NCBI GenBank assembly: GCA_934464705.1
Contig: CAKSKB010000004.1
Location: 90,632-154,631, forward strand
DNA length: 64,000 nt
From: an uncultured Clostridia bacterium
GTDB taxonomy: Bacteria; Bacillota; Clostridia; HGM11514
Reading direction: 5' to 3'
In this document: positions 19,269 to 28,420 of the stretch, piece by piece
Numbering within the stretch: position 1 is the first letter of the stretch
Layout of the letters: every line of letters begins with the position of its first letter
Translations under genes and position numbers: made by a program
Notes under the pieces: model-generated
What the model saw: only the letters and a program-made list of their open reading frames with translations
What the model was told of the DNA's origin: nothing
Databases searched by the model: none

Positions 19269-21034
19269 CAGAATTCCTCCTTCGGCATGGATTCGGCAAT
19301 TTCACGGTTCATCTGTTTCAGAATCTCATCGTATTCCGCATCGGTTTTATCGTTCTCTGTATACTTGAATCTGCCTATTTTTTCTCTTGATGGAATCGAA
19401 ATAAGCTTTTCGATTTCCACCCCGGATTTAAGCGCCTCAGTTGCCGCATCGAAGTATTCCATAACAAGACTCATCATAAGATACTGCTTTTTGAGCGGCG
19501 TATAGGTATCCGTTTCGTGGAACGCATTCTGGTGGAGAAAATCTTCCCTTATGGACCTTGCCGCCTCAAGTTTAAGTCTGTCTGGAGCGGAAAGAGCGTC
19601 CATTCCGACAAGTTTCACGATTTCGTCCAGTTCTGCTTCCTCCTGAAGCATAAGCATAATTCTTGCACGAAGGTGCATCCAGTTCTTATCCACATTTTTA
19701 TCGAACCAATCACCCATGGTATCGGTATAAAGCGAATAGCTCTTAAGCCAGTTAATAGCCGGGAAATGGCGTTTGTACGCAAGGTCGGAATCAAGACCCC
19801 AGAACACCTTTACGATTCGGAGAGTCGCCTGGGAAACAGGTTCCGAAATGTCGCCGCCGGGAGGTGAAACCGCACCGATAACCGAAAGCGCACCCTCAGT
19901 GTCCTCGCTTCCGTTCACAATGACCCTTCCGGCTCTTTCGTAAAACTGCGCAAGACGGCTGCCGAGATATGCGGGGTAGCCTTCCTCGCCGGGCATTTCC
20001 TCAAGCCTTCCCGACATTTCACGAAGCGCCTCCGCCCATCTGGAGGTTGAGTCTGCCATAAGCGCAACGGAATATCCCATATCCCTGAAATATTCAGCAA
20101 TTGTGATACCCGTATAAATCGACGCTTCACGCGCGGCAACCGGCATATCCGAAGTATTTGCGATAAGCACGGTTCTTTCCATAAGCGACTTGCCCGTTTT
20201 GGGGTCGATAAGTTCCGGAAATTCATTCAGAACATCCGTCATCTCGTTTCCGCGTTCGCCGCAGCCGATGTAAACAACGATGTCCGCCTCCGCCCACTTT
20301 GCAAGCTGGTGCTGAACAACCGTTTTACCGCTCCCGAAAGGCCCCGGAACAGCCGCAACACCGCCTTTTGCAATAGGAAAGAGAGTGTCGATAACCCTTT
20401 GCCCCGTAACAAGCGGCATATCAGGAGAAAGCTTTTTCTTATACGGTCTGCCGATGCGCACCGGCCACTTCTGCATAAGCTGAACTTCCCTTTCGCCCTT
20501 TTCCGTTTCAATCACGGCAACGGTATCGGTAACGGTAAACTCACCGCTTTTTATCTCCTTTACGGTACCGCAAATTCCGTTCGGCACCATGATTTTCTGG
20601 GTAACGATATCCGTTTCGGCAACCGTTCCGAGGCAGTCGCCCCCGGAAACCTTATCGCCGGCCTTTGCCGTCGGCGCAAACTTCCATTTAATATCCCTTT
20701 TAAGCGACGGCACCTCAACCCCCCTTTGCAGGTTATTCCCCGATATTTTCATAATATCGTCGAGAGGTCTTTGAATACCGTCAAAAATGCTTCCTATAAG
20801 TCCGGGGCCAAGCTCAACCGAAAGCGGAGCGCCCGTTGATTCCACAGGCTCGCCCGGGCCGAGACCCGAAGTTTCCTCATAAACCTGAACCGAAGCCTTA
20901 TCCCCGTGAATTTCTATAATTTCACCGATAAGTCTCTTGTCGCTTACGCGGCACACATCGAACATGTTTGCGTCACGCATGCCTTCGGCAATAACAAGAG
21001 GCCCGGCAACCTTTTTAATGGTTCCTTTGCTCAT
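19268..21034 (-). CDS. atpA: V-type ATP synthase subunit A (catalytic)
   Basis: 588 residues, the catalytic subunit. The Walker A motif GPFGSGKT is present (VPGPFGSGKTVVQHQLAKWA region near residue 230), as is the family's bulge insertion with the KWKFAPTAKAGD stretch. The AIADSTSRWAEALRE-type motif reads LMADSTSRWAEALREMSGRL. Full length. The start has a GGGAGAAGG site. The gene follows subunit F with a 13-bp gap. Confidence 0.97.
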   Translation of the reverse strand: MSKGTIKKVAGPLVIAEGMRDANMFDVCRVSDKRLIGEIIEIHGDKASVQVYEETSGLGPGEPVESTGAPLSVELGPGLIGSIFDGIQRPLDDIMKISGNNLQRGVEVPSLKRDIKWKFAPTAKAGDKVSGGDCLGTVAETDIVTQKIMVPNGICGTVKEIKSGEFTVTDTVAVIETEKGEREVQLMQKWPVRIGRPYKKKLSPDMPLVTGQRVIDTLFPIAKGGVAAVPGPFGSGKTVVQHQLAKWAEADIVVYIGCGERGNEMTDVLNEFPELIDPKTGKSLMERTVLIANTSDMPVAAREASIYTGITIAEYFRDMGYSVALMADSTSRWAEALREMSGRLEEMPGEEGYPAYLGSRLAQFYERAGRVIVNGSEDTEGALSVIGAVSPPGGDISEPVSQATLRIVKVFWGLDSDLAYKRHFPAINWLKSYSLYTDTMGDWFDKNVDKNWMHLRARIMLMLQEEAELDEIVKLVGMDALSAPDRLKLEAARSIREDFLHQNAFHETDTYTPLKKQYLMMSLVMEYFDAATEALKSGVEIEKLISIPSREKIGRFKYTENDKTDAEYDEILKQMNREIAESMPKEEF

Positions 21035-21047
21035 ATTCCTTCTCCCT

Positions 21048-21365
21048 TCAGTTGTTGAAGATTATATCAGAGCCGACTGCCTGCTCAACCGATTTTTTAA
21101 CATCGCCGATTCCGCGGCCGGTATTTCCCGAAACACCGGGTATAAGTATAACAGCCGGAACAACGCTTCCGGAAAGCTTTTCAATTTCCTCCGAAGCAAG
21201 CTCCGCAAGCTTCTCGGTAATATATATTACGGCATAATCGTCCGCCGCCATTTTCCTGAGCTTATGCGAAGCGTCCTCGCCTGAATCGCATATAACGGTT
21301 TCGAGCCCGAGAGCCGCAAAACCGAAAATGCTGTCCCTGTCGCCGAGAACCGCAATTTTATACAT
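21048..21365 (-). CDS. atpF: V-type ATP synthase subunit F
   Basis: 105 residues, a small Rossmann-like stalk subunit. The family N-terminus MYKIAVLGDRDSIFGFAALG fixes the start at the ATG at 21365, eight bases inside the end of subunit C; an upstream TTG at 21392 would add nine residues unlike the family. The C-terminal part (VVPAVILIPG) is also typical. Confidence 0.92.
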   Translation of the reverse strand: MYKIAVLGDRDSIFGFAALGLETVICDSGEDASHKLRKMAADDYAVIYITEKLAELASEEIEKLSGSVVPAVILIPGVSGNTGRGIGDVKKSVEQAVGSDIIFNN

Positions 21366-22323
21366 ACATATCACGCAGCCTTTCCCTGACAAAGCTTTCA
21401 GAAAGTCCGTTTTCCTTTGCGGTAAGAATAATCCTGACCGCTTTTATTTCGTTTTCCCTTGCAAGCACATATGCCGCAAGCGGAGCAATGGTGAAAGGAT
21501 TCGACTTTTGCTCCTTAATAAAATCCATTATAAGATTATCGCACCATTTCTCAAAGTCGGAATCCGACTCTTTTATTTCGGTAACCGCAGGCGCATAGTT
21601 GGTAAGTTCAAGGTACGAAAACAGTTCATCCGTACCGGAAAGCGCAGCCGAAACAAGCTTTTCTTTCGAAAGCGTATCGCACTCCGCTATTGCCGCCCTC
21701 AAAAAATCGGCAGACTTTTTAAGCCTTGCTCCCCTGTATGCAATTTTAATGTCGGCAAGCGCAGCCGCCAGTTCGGAATACCTGTCGATCATGGCGTTCC
21801 CCGATGCCCGCCCGGCAGATCTTATCGCATCAAGCGCCGCCCTGTCGATAATAATATCACAAAGCTGACCGTCGCCCGTTTTGTTAAGCGTCTGCACGGC
21901 GTCCTCCGCAGCTGCACGCATATTCTCCGGCAACTTGCCGAACTCTCGGTCACGGACGGCGTCATAAATACCGTCCGCCTCAACGCTCCCTCCGGGCATG
22001 AAAATCCCGTCGGCAGGCATTCCCGAATAAACAGCCTTAACCGCAGCCTTCAGATTATGGAAATCCTTTTCAAACAAAAACACATCCAGAACCGACATAT
22101 CCTCCAGAAGCTCACCCATAAGCTCCCATGTTTTATTGCTTTCGCCCTCCAGTATCGCATCAATACCCTCGGCTCCGCCGCCGTCAAAGCCCTTGTCCGC
22201 CAAAAGCTGCAATACCTCGTGCACATCTTTTGCCGAAACAAGCTGCTCAATATCCTGAGAGGACAAAAGCGAAAGCTCCTTTGCCCTTATGCGGGCAACA
22301 GCGTAGGTATACAATTCCGCCAT
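21358..22323 (-). CDS. atpC: V-type ATP synthase subunit C
   Basis: 321 residues, the funnel-shaped socket that joins the central stalk to the membrane rotor (V0D/AC39 family). It starts MAELYTYAVARIRAKELSLL, as in Clostridial homologues, and is mostly alpha-helical. The gene lies between subunits E and F, overlapping F by eight bases. Confidence 0.94.
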   Translation of the reverse strand: MAELYTYAVARIRAKELSLLSSQDIEQLVSAKDVHEVLQLLADKGFDGGGAEGIDAILEGESNKTWELMGELLEDMSVLDVFLFEKDFHNLKAAVKAVYSGMPADGIFMPGGSVEADGIYDAVRDREFGKLPENMRAAAEDAVQTLNKTGDGQLCDIIIDRAALDAIRSAGRASGNAMIDRYSELAAALADIKIAYRGARLKKSADFLRAAIAECDTLSKEKLVSAALSGTDELFSYLELTNYAPAVTEIKESDSDFEKWCDNLIMDFIKEQKSNPFTIAPLAAYVLARENEIKAVRIILTAKENGLSESFVRERLRDMYV

Positions 22324-22341
22324 AACACACAGCCTTTCCGC

Positions 22342-22911
22342 TCAGCGAGAGCCGAACATGATTTTGTTGACCGTATCGGAAAGCTCGTCATAAGCGCCCT
22401 CAAAAAGTGCGTCAAAGGTACAGTTTATTTCGATATTTCCGTACACCAGCACGAAGCCGCCGTCAAACTCTCCGTCGGTTTCCGAAAGCGAAAGCCCATT
22501 AAGGTCAAAGTTCTTCGGAAGCCTCGCCTTATCTTTTCCGGATAAAATCAGATTGCCGCCGTCACCGGTTTTATATTTTCCGAGCAGGTCTGAAAGAATT
22601 TCAAAATACTTGACATCATCAAGCTTTTTGAGTTTCTCTCTTGCGTTCTCTATTACCTCGGATATTTTCTCCTGCTTTTTCGCAAGAACCCTTCTTTTAA
22701 TCTCAATATCGGCGGATGACGCAGCCCTTTCCGAAATAAGATGTGCGGAAGCCCGTGCGGCGTCCAGAATTGCAGAAGCCTTATTTTCGGCTTCCGTTTC
22801 CGCCTCGGAGATAATCTTTTCCGCTTCAAGCTTTGCGGAATTTTCTATACTTTTAACCGAATTTTGTGAATCTTCATTAATTCTGTCAATAATTTTATCA
22901 AGTCCGGTCAT
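22342..22911 (-). CDS. atpE: V-type ATP synthase subunit E
   Basis: 189 residues, the peripheral-stalk subunit. The N-terminal half is a long charged coiled coil (AKLEAEKIISEAETEAENKA) and the C-terminal half a compact domain (GGFVLVYGNIEINCTFDAL). It would pair with the G/H subunit encoded first in the operon. Confidence 0.94.
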   Translation of the reverse strand: MTGLDKIIDRINEDSQNSVKSIENSAKLEAEKIISEAETEAENKASAILDAARASAHLISERAASSADIEIKRRVLAKKQEKISEVIENAREKLKKLDDVKYFEILSDLLGKYKTGDGGNLILSGKDKARLPKNFDLNGLSLSETDGEFDGGFVLVYGNIEINCTFDALFEGAYDELSDTVNKIMFGSR

Positions 22912-22925
22912 AGCCTCAACCCCTC

Positions 22926-23396
22926 TTAGTTAATGCCGAATATAGCGAGAATTGACACAAGAAGCGCAAGAATTGCGTATGTTTCAACCATAGCGGCAAA
23001 AATCATTGACTTACCCATCTGGTCAGGCTTTTTTGCGATAAGCGAAATACCTGCAATAGCGGTTTTGCCCTGCGCAATAGCGGACCACAGTCCTACAATT
23101 GCCATAGGAAGGCAGGCTACGAGATACAAAAGCCCCGTCTGCCAGGAAGTTACAGGTTCGCCGCCGAGGATACCTATACGGGTAAGCGTGATAAACGCAA
23201 TAAGAAGCCCGTAAATACCCTGTGTACCCGGCAGAAGCTGCAGGATAAGAACCTTACCGAATTTGCCCGGGTCTTCCGTAACAACACCTGCTGCAGCCTC
23301 ACCTGTCATGCCGACCGCTCTTGCCGAACCGACCCCTGCCATGAGTGCCGCCAGAGCAGCACCGAGCAAAGCGAATACCATACCTAAATTTGACAT
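22926..23396 (-). CDS. ntpK: V-type ATP synthase subunit K (rotor proteolipid), sodium-type residues
   Basis: 156 residues, a double-hairpin 16-kDa proteolipid with four transmembrane helices. The start is ATG 23396, nine bases after GGAGG; a longer upstream frame only reads through subunit I sequence. The ion-binding residues known from Enterococcus hirae NtpK align here as L55, T58, Q59, Q109 and E138 (LPGTQGIYG, AIAQGK, MVETYA). This predicts sodium rather than proton coupling. Confidence 0.95.
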   Translation of the reverse strand: MSNLGMVFALLGAALAALMAGVGSARAVGMTGEAAAGVVTEDPGKFGKVLILQLLPGTQGIYGLLIAFITLTRIGILGGEPVTSWQTGLLYLVACLPMAIVGLWSAIAQGKTAIAGISLIAKKPDQMGKSMIFAAMVETYAILALLVSILAIFGIN

Positions 23397-23397
23397 A

Positions 23398-25383
23398 CTA
23401 AACATCCTCCCTGATTTTGAAATATTTTGTATTTTCTGAAAACGGCTGATACTTTCGTCCGCCGCCCTCATAAAATTTACCGAAGAATTCCACAAACTGA
23501 AGTCTGTTTGTGTGGACATATGCGCCGAGAAGATTTATCCCGATATTGAGCGTATGCCCCAAAACAAACACTATAATGAACACAATCACCCCGACAGCAC
23601 CGCCGCCGAGCATTGTTCCCATTTTGTTGAAAACCTGAGATATAACGCCTGTTGCAAGGCTTAATGCGAGAAGCCTTGAATACGACAGCAAATCGCTTAA
23701 ATATCCGGTAACATTGTAGAGTTCATAAAGCCCTTTTGCAAGGCGCTTGAACGGATTTTTGGAGCTTCGCCCGGCAAAAATCACAATTCCGAGAGCACCG
23801 ATACAAGCCAGAACCGCAGAAACCCTGCCTGCGGTATACGGCAAAGGCTCAAGCGAAAACATCGACGCAACCATTTCGGTTGAAAGAAGATACACAATTC
23901 CGCCGCCGACAAGCATGTACCAGAACACCACATCATAAATGCCGTCAAGCACTTCGCCTCGTTTCACGCAGTCATAAAGCTTGATTGCAAGCCCGGTGAA
24001 AAGGTGAACGATTCCGATTGCAAATGAAAACAGAAGCATTTTCATTACATCATCGAGAGGTTCAAACCACAGCGCCGGGAAATTAACGGTTTTCCCGAAA
24101 AATGTTGTGGAAACCACCGTAACCGCATCGCCGAAGCAACTGCCGAACATCAGCCCCCAGAACGCCGTAGACACACCGCAGTACATAAACAGCTTCAGGG
24201 TTTTTTTGAGTCCCGATTCCATATTTTTGAACTTGTGTATCGCCGCAAAGCAGCCGATTGCCATTATAAGCCCATATGCGAAATCCGAGAGCATAAGCCC
24301 GAAAAGAATATAATAGAAAACCGACATAACAGGCGTCGGGTCGCCCTCGCCGGAACCCGGCATACTGAAAGCTTCGACAACCGCCTCCGCCGGTGCGGCG
24401 AACGAATTGTTATGAAGCAGAACCGGTTCATCGCCGTCTGGTTTTTCTACCTCAACCGCGGCGCTGTATTTTTTTGAAAGCACCGCTTCGAGGGTTTTTG
24501 CCGTTCTTTCGGGAGCATACCCGGTAATCGCAAAAGCGTTTTTGCTCTGACCGGCGTTTCCCAAAACCTCATATTTATCGGCACGCATGGTGTAGTAATC
24601 CGACGCAAACCGCAGCGCATTGCGAAATCCTTCATAACCGGCGATTTCTTTCAGATTATCCTCCGCCTTAGTTTTGGCAGACCTGATTTTTTCCTCAAGC
24701 TGTCCGATTTTAACCGCCGGAGCCTCATTTGACGAAACAGCCGCCGACGAAAAGCCAAGAGCTCTTAGATTATTTTCACAATCCCCTGCCGTATCCTTCG
24801 GGCAAACCGCAAATATACAGGTCTGCTCCGGAGATGACGAAACAACATCAAATTCGGTATTATCGCCCTTGTAACGCTCAATCAGCTGCTGAACCGACAT
24901 CTGCCCCGGAACGGTACCGATAAATACTGCTGTTTTTTCCGTCCCCGAAAAATTCAGCGGTAAATCGAAGTTTTTCCACGGCAAAAGCGACTCAATCTGT
25001 GATTCAAGCCTTGAAATTTCCGCTTTTCCTTCCGCATTTTCCTTTGAAAGCCTTACTATTTCACCGGCAGCCCTCATTATTTCGCCGATTTCATCGACGA
25101 GCCTGTAGTAAACCTCCGGAGGCATCTCCTTTTTTCCCGCAAGCGAGCCAAAAACAGAAGTTTTTTCATGAACGGTCTGTTCCAGAATTGCCAGTGCGTC
25201 CTCCGCCGTCTGCGCCGCCTTTTTAAAAGTGAGCTGAGAAGCCGCGGTGTCCTGCAATGTCATTCCGTCGAACTGCTGTTTTTTTATTTCAAGCACGCCG
25301 TAACGCTGAAGCGCTTCCAGAATTGCTTTTCTGTCCTTTTTAAGCCCATAAACACTTACAAGGCTCATGGGTACAACAGCCAT
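23398..25383 (-). CDS. ntpI: V-type ATP synthase subunit I
   Basis: 661 residues, the membrane stator subunit (V-ATPase 116-kDa/a family). The cytoplasmic half (about 1-340) has coiled segments, and the C-terminal half has seven to eight transmembrane helices. The essential-arginine helix lies in YLSDLLSYSRLLALSLATG, where the R is the conserved ion-channel residue. The gene is separated from subunit K by one base. Confidence 0.96.
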   Translation of the reverse strand: MAVVPMSLVSVYGLKKDRKAILEALQRYGVLEIKKQQFDGMTLQDTAASQLTFKKAAQTAEDALAILEQTVHEKTSVFGSLAGKKEMPPEVYYRLVDEIGEIMRAAGEIVRLSKENAEGKAEISRLESQIESLLPWKNFDLPLNFSGTEKTAVFIGTVPGQMSVQQLIERYKGDNTEFDVVSSSPEQTCIFAVCPKDTAGDCENNLRALGFSSAAVSSNEAPAVKIGQLEEKIRSAKTKAEDNLKEIAGYEGFRNALRFASDYYTMRADKYEVLGNAGQSKNAFAITGYAPERTAKTLEAVLSKKYSAAVEVEKPDGDEPVLLHNNSFAAPAEAVVEAFSMPGSGEGDPTPVMSVFYYILFGLMLSDFAYGLIMAIGCFAAIHKFKNMESGLKKTLKLFMYCGVSTAFWGLMFGSCFGDAVTVVSTTFFGKTVNFPALWFEPLDDVMKMLLFSFAIGIVHLFTGLAIKLYDCVKRGEVLDGIYDVVFWYMLVGGGIVYLLSTEMVASMFSLEPLPYTAGRVSAVLACIGALGIVIFAGRSSKNPFKRLAKGLYELYNVTGYLSDLLSYSRLLALSLATGVISQVFNKMGTMLGGGAVGVIVFIIVFVLGHTLNIGINLLGAYVHTNRLQFVEFFGKFYEGGGRKYQPFSENTKYFKIREDV

Positions 25384-25407
25384 ATTCCAACAACCACCTT
25401 TCAGGCA

Positions 25408-25722
25408 CTAATTATTTCCGATAACCCTTTCAATGACCGCTTTTTCGGCGGTATCGCAGAACTTGCCGACAGACTCAAGCAATTCGTCCGTCCCCTGTGT
25501 GTTTTCCTTAGCTTCGTTCATAATCCTTTCGGCGTCCGCCTTTGCTGCGGAAATTATCTCCTCCGCCTCTTTGTTTGCCGCCTCGGTTTTTTCGGAAATG
25601 ATTTTTGCCGCTTTTTCCTTTGCGTCCGCTATAATCCTGCTTGCCGCCGATTTAGCGGAATTTTCAGCTTCACCGGCTGCCTTCTCTGCCGCCAAAATAG
25701 CTTCAATCGTTTCTTTTGCCAC
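25408..25722 (-). CDS. V-type ATP synthase subunit G/H (peripheral stalk)
   Basis: 104 residues, almost entirely Ala/Glu/Lys-rich coiled coil (AKEKAAKIISEKTEAANKEA), as in AhaH/NtpF proteins that pair with subunit E. GTG at 25722 is preferred, giving MAKETIEAIL and five bases after a GGCGGTGG site. An in-frame GTG at 25731 would add three residues. First gene of the operon, just downstream of a strong promoter. Confidence 0.88.
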   Translation of the reverse strand: MAKETIEAILAAEKAAGEAENSAKSAASRIIADAKEKAAKIISEKTEAANKEAEEIISAAKADAERIMNEAKENTQGTDELLESVGKFCDTAEKAVIERVIGNN

Positions 25723-25749
25723 ACATACCACCGCCTTTGTTTATTTTCT

Positions 25750-25778
25750 ATTTTACATTATTTTAAATCATTTGTCAA
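25750..25778 (-). promoter_or_regulatory. Sigma-A promoter of the V-ATPase operon
   Basis: Minus strand TTGACA (25778-25773), exactly 17 bases, TAAAAT (25755-25750); leader about 20 bases. Confidence 0.85.
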
Positions 25779-25799
25779 TATTTATTCGGCAAAATTTGC

Positions 25800-25832
25800 A
25801 AAAAACGCCCCGGGAAAGCTCCGAAGCGTTTT
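25800..25832 (-). terminator. Intrinsic terminator of the mtrB-pfkA-LRR unit
   Basis: A 12-bp stem with two G-U pairs (25802-25813 with 25821-25832) followed on the minus strand by a run of T. It insulates this unit from the V-ATPase promoter just beyond. Confidence 0.8.
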
Positions 25833-25878
25833 ATCTTCTGTAAAATCAAAAATATTAATCAGCAAACTCTCTGCATAA

Positions 25879-26541
25879 TTATTTTACAATTTCACAGGGA
25901 ACGCCGTATTTTTCAGCCTGTGCCTGAGCTGCGGAGCCTTCCTCACAGTAAATGGTAAGAGAGGAGCAACCTGTAAACAGGTCATCACCGAACACGGTTA
26001 CGGTCGAAGGAATTTCAAGCTTTTTCAGCGATGAACAGCCGTAAAAAGCGCCCTTGTCGATTTTAGTAACCGTGGACGGAATATTGATTTCTTCAAGAGA
26101 TGAGCAGCTGCCGAAAGCGCCCATACCAATTTCCCTCACGCCTTCGCCGAGGGTAACTTTTTTAAGATTTTCGCAGAATGCAAATGCGCTGCTGCCGATA
26201 GAATCAACAGTACCGGATATTTCGGCGGTTTCGATATTTTCAAACTTATAGAATGAAAATGTTCCAATATAAGTCACGCCGTCCGATACCTTAACGGCAG
26301 AAAATTTGTCCTTTTCCGAAAACCACGGGATACTTTCGTTTTCAACCTCATAGGTATTATAGTCGAACATACGCACAGAGCCGTTCAGCACAAGCGTGTT
26401 GTTCTCGATATTCCAGCCGACTATTTGGTTATTCTCCTTAATCGCCGGATTTGCGGTATTTGGTGTTTCGCCGGATTTTCCGCACGAGCAAAGCGTGAGG
26501 GCAACCGCAGCGGCAACCAGAACACTCAAAATTTTCTTCAT
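25879..26541 (-). CDS. Leucine-rich-repeat (BspA-like) lipoprotein
   Basis: 220 residues. The lipoprotein signal has a probable lipobox LCSC with Cys20, and a short linker follows. From about residue 90 there are four to five ~23-residue LRR_5 repeats, each with the pattern IGxxAFxxCxxLxxVxIPxxVxxI (FAFCENLKKVTLGEGVREIG, GAFGSCSSLEEINIPSTV, GAFYGCSSLKKLEIPSTV). Such repeats are common on surface proteins of gut Firmicutes and probably mediate binding. The gene follows the phosphatidyltransferase by 24 bp. Confidence 0.88.
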   Translation of the reverse strand: MKKILSVLVAAAVALTLCSCGKSGETPNTANPAIKENNQIVGWNIENNTLVLNGSVRMFDYNTYEVENESIPWFSEKDKFSAVKVSDGVTYIGTFSFYKFENIETAEISGTVDSIGSSAFAFCENLKKVTLGEGVREIGMGAFGSCSSLEEINIPSTVTKIDKGAFYGCSSLKKLEIPSTVTVFGDDLFTGCSSLTIYCEEGSAAQAQAEKYGVPCEIVK

Positions 26542-26565
26542 GGATAAAAACTCCTTAATATCTTT

Positions 26566-27102
26566 TTATATTGCAGCCTTTCCTTTTTTCGCAATTCTGA
26601 CAAAGTGAGCAAAGTACCTAAGCAGCGAATAAATCATAGCCGCAACCGTCAGAACAATGAGCGCCGTGGCAATATAATCGAGCCTGTTGAATATGATAAT
26701 GTAAAGCATTGTCACATAAAAAAGCACCGTTGCAGCCTTGCCGTACCATTCTGCCGGAATTGCGGTTTTGCGTTTGCAGAAATAAAGAATACTTCCGCCC
26801 AGAATCATGATAAGCTCTTTTGCGGCAATAACGGCGATTGCCCATTTGGGAATTTTACCGTCCGCCCACAGGGTTATTATAACCGAAAGCTGCATAAGCT
26901 TATCCGCAAGAGGGTCAAGAACTTGTCCGGTAACCGTAACAATATTAAATTTTCTTGCAATAAAACCGTCTGCAACATCGGTTGCGCCCGCCAGAGCGAC
27001 AACTGCGGCTGCCGTAACAGGGCTGCCCGTAACATACAGCCATATAAACACCGGCACAAGCAATATTCTGCAAACTGTCATGATATTGGGAATATACTTC
27101 AC
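26566..27102 (-). CDS. CDP-alcohol phosphatidyltransferase (PgsA-like)
   Basis: 178 residues with four to five transmembrane helices. The family signature DG-x2-AR-x8-G-x3-D-x3-D is seen as DGFIARKFNIVTVTGQVLD followed by PLAD. It transfers a phosphatidyl group from CDP-diacylglycerol to an alcohol, probably glycerol 3-phosphate or a related polyol. A second, more canonical pgsA is at 54681, so this copy may have another acceptor. The start is GTG. The gene is located 33 bp after pfkA. Confidence 0.88.
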   Translation of the reverse strand: MKYIPNIMTVCRILLVPVFIWLYVTGSPVTAAAVVALAGATDVADGFIARKFNIVTVTGQVLDPLADKLMQLSVIITLWADGKIPKWAIAVIAAKELIMILGGSILYFCKRKTAIPAEWYGKAATVLFYVTMLYIIIFNRLDYIATALIVLTVAAMIYSLLRYFAHFVRIAKKGKAAI

Positions 27103-27135
27103 GCTGCAACCCCATTTCCTTCCGTCAAAATTTTA

Positions 27136-28119
27136 TTACACGCTGAGAACTTTGAATTTGCGATAAAGTTCTTCGTCAATGGTTTTAACCATATTAAGAC
27201 CCTCAAGAATATCAAAATCGCATATTTTGTTATCTTTAAACGCAATTACACGGTTTCCGATACCTTCAGCGAGAAGCTCGATAGCCTTTACGCCCATTTC
27301 GCTTGCCATAACACGGTCGCGAACCGAAGGACTTCCGCCCCTCTGCACATAACCGAGGATCGTTGCACGGGTTTCGATACCGGTAACATCTTCGATTTTC
27401 TTTGCAAGTTCCATCGAACCGCCGATACCTTCGGCAACGATAATCATATTGTGCTTTTTACCGCGTTTTTTATTCTCAAAAATAGGTTTAAGAACATCTT
27501 TATCGAAATCATAAGGATGTTCGGGAATAAGTACAATTTCGGCGCCGACCGCAACGCCGACGGTAAGAGCGATATGTCCGGCATTTCTGCCCATAACCTC
27601 AACAACCGAGCATCTTTCGTGGCTGATAGCGGTATCCCTGATTTTATCCACCGCATACTGAACGGTGTTAAGGCAGGTGTCGTATCCTATTGTGTAGTCG
27701 GAGCAGCCTATGTCATTATCGATAGTACCGGGAATCCCGACCGTAGGGAAGCCCTTAAGGCTCAAAGCCCTTGCACCCTGGAAAGAACCGTCGCCGCCGA
27801 TAACCACCAGACCTTCAAGACCGTATGCACGGGCAACGGATATAGCCCTCAGCTGACCCTCATCCGTCTTGAATTCTTTGCTTCTTGCGGTTTGAAGAAT
27901 CGTACCGCCCCTTTGGATTATATCACTTACCGAGCGTGCGTTAAGCTCTTTGATATCGCAGTTTAAGAGACCCTCATAGCCTCTCTGCACACCCATAACC
28001 TTAAGACCTTTTTCTATACCCGCACGAACCACCGCACGAACGGCTGCATTCATACCAGGAGAGTCCCCTCCGCTTGTAAGCACGCCGATTGTTGATATTT
28101 TTTTAATCTCTTCTGCCAT
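27136..28119 (-). CDS. pfkA: ATP-dependent 6-phosphofructokinase
   Basis: 327 residues; phosphorylates fructose 6-phosphate in glycolysis. It has the glycine-rich GVLTSGGDSPGMNAAVRAVV start, the IGGDGSFQGA nucleotide loop and the GTIDNDI catalytic block, where the first D is the base. The length and the GGDGS motif fit the ATP-using bacterial type. ATG 28119 is chosen because CAGGAG lies nine bases upstream; an in-frame ATG at 28128 would directly touch that site. It lies 15 bp after mtrB. Confidence 0.96.
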   Translation of the reverse strand: MAEEIKKISTIGVLTSGGDSPGMNAAVRAVVRAGIEKGLKVMGVQRGYEGLLNCDIKELNARSVSDIIQRGGTILQTARSKEFKTDEGQLRAISVARAYGLEGLVVIGGDGSFQGARALSLKGFPTVGIPGTIDNDIGCSDYTIGYDTCLNTVQYAVDKIRDTAISHERCSVVEVMGRNAGHIALTVGVAVGAEIVLIPEHPYDFDKDVLKPIFENKKRGKKHNMIIVAEGIGGSMELAKKIEDVTGIETRATILGYVQRGGSPSVRDRVMASEMGVKAIELLAEGIGNRVIAFKDNKICDFDILEGLNMVKTIDEELYRKFKVLSV

Positions 28120-28134
28120 GTTGTTCATCTCCTG

Positions 28135-28365
28135 TTAATCACCAATTTCAATAATTCCGTATTTGCAGTAAACCTTGCACTTTCCTCTGATTTTCATAGC
28201 GGAGGTGTTTTCGGTAAACTGTGCAAAATACGCCTCGCCCTTGTCGAGCTTCTCGGTATGGTGGAACTTCGTTGCGCCGCCTCTTGTAATACCGATTATA
28301 TTAACTCCGTCCTCTTCCGCCTTAACGGCAATAAAGTCAGAGCATACAACATTTTCGTCATTCAT
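28135..28365 (-). CDS. mtrB: Tryptophan RNA-binding attenuation protein TRAP
   Basis: 76 residues, nearly collinear with Bacillus subtilis MtrB. SDFIAVKAEEDGVNIIGITR, KFHHTEKLDKGE and AQFTENTSAMKIRG match it almost residue for residue. The RNA-contacting residues (Lys37, Lys56, Arg58 in B. subtilis) are K39, K58 and R60. TRAP forms an 11-mer ring that, with bound tryptophan, wraps (G/U)AG repeats in trp leader RNA. In B. subtilis it follows folE; here it leads into pfkA. It has its own promoter and a GAGGAG site seven bases before ATG. Confidence 0.92.
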   Translation of the reverse strand: MNDENVVCSDFIAVKAEEDGVNIIGITRGGATKFHHTEKLDKGEAYFAQFTENTSAMKIRGKCKVYCKYGIIEIGD

Positions 28366-28390
28366 GATACCACTCCTCTTCTATCATTTT

Positions 28391-28420
28391 ATTTTACCCT
28401 ATTTATAGGTAAAAAGTCAA
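28391..28420 (-). promoter_or_regulatory. Promoter of mtrB-pfkA
   Basis: Minus strand TTGACT (28420-28415), 18 bases, TAAAAT (28396-28391), about 25 bp before the mtrB start. Confidence 0.75.

Noticed and set aside
21328..22545. Long plus-strand open frame (over 400 codons) opposite V-ATPase subunits C and E
   Set aside because: It is antisense to well-supported genes, is rich in R/H/C/F as expected of a shadow frame, has no ribosome binding site and matches no family.
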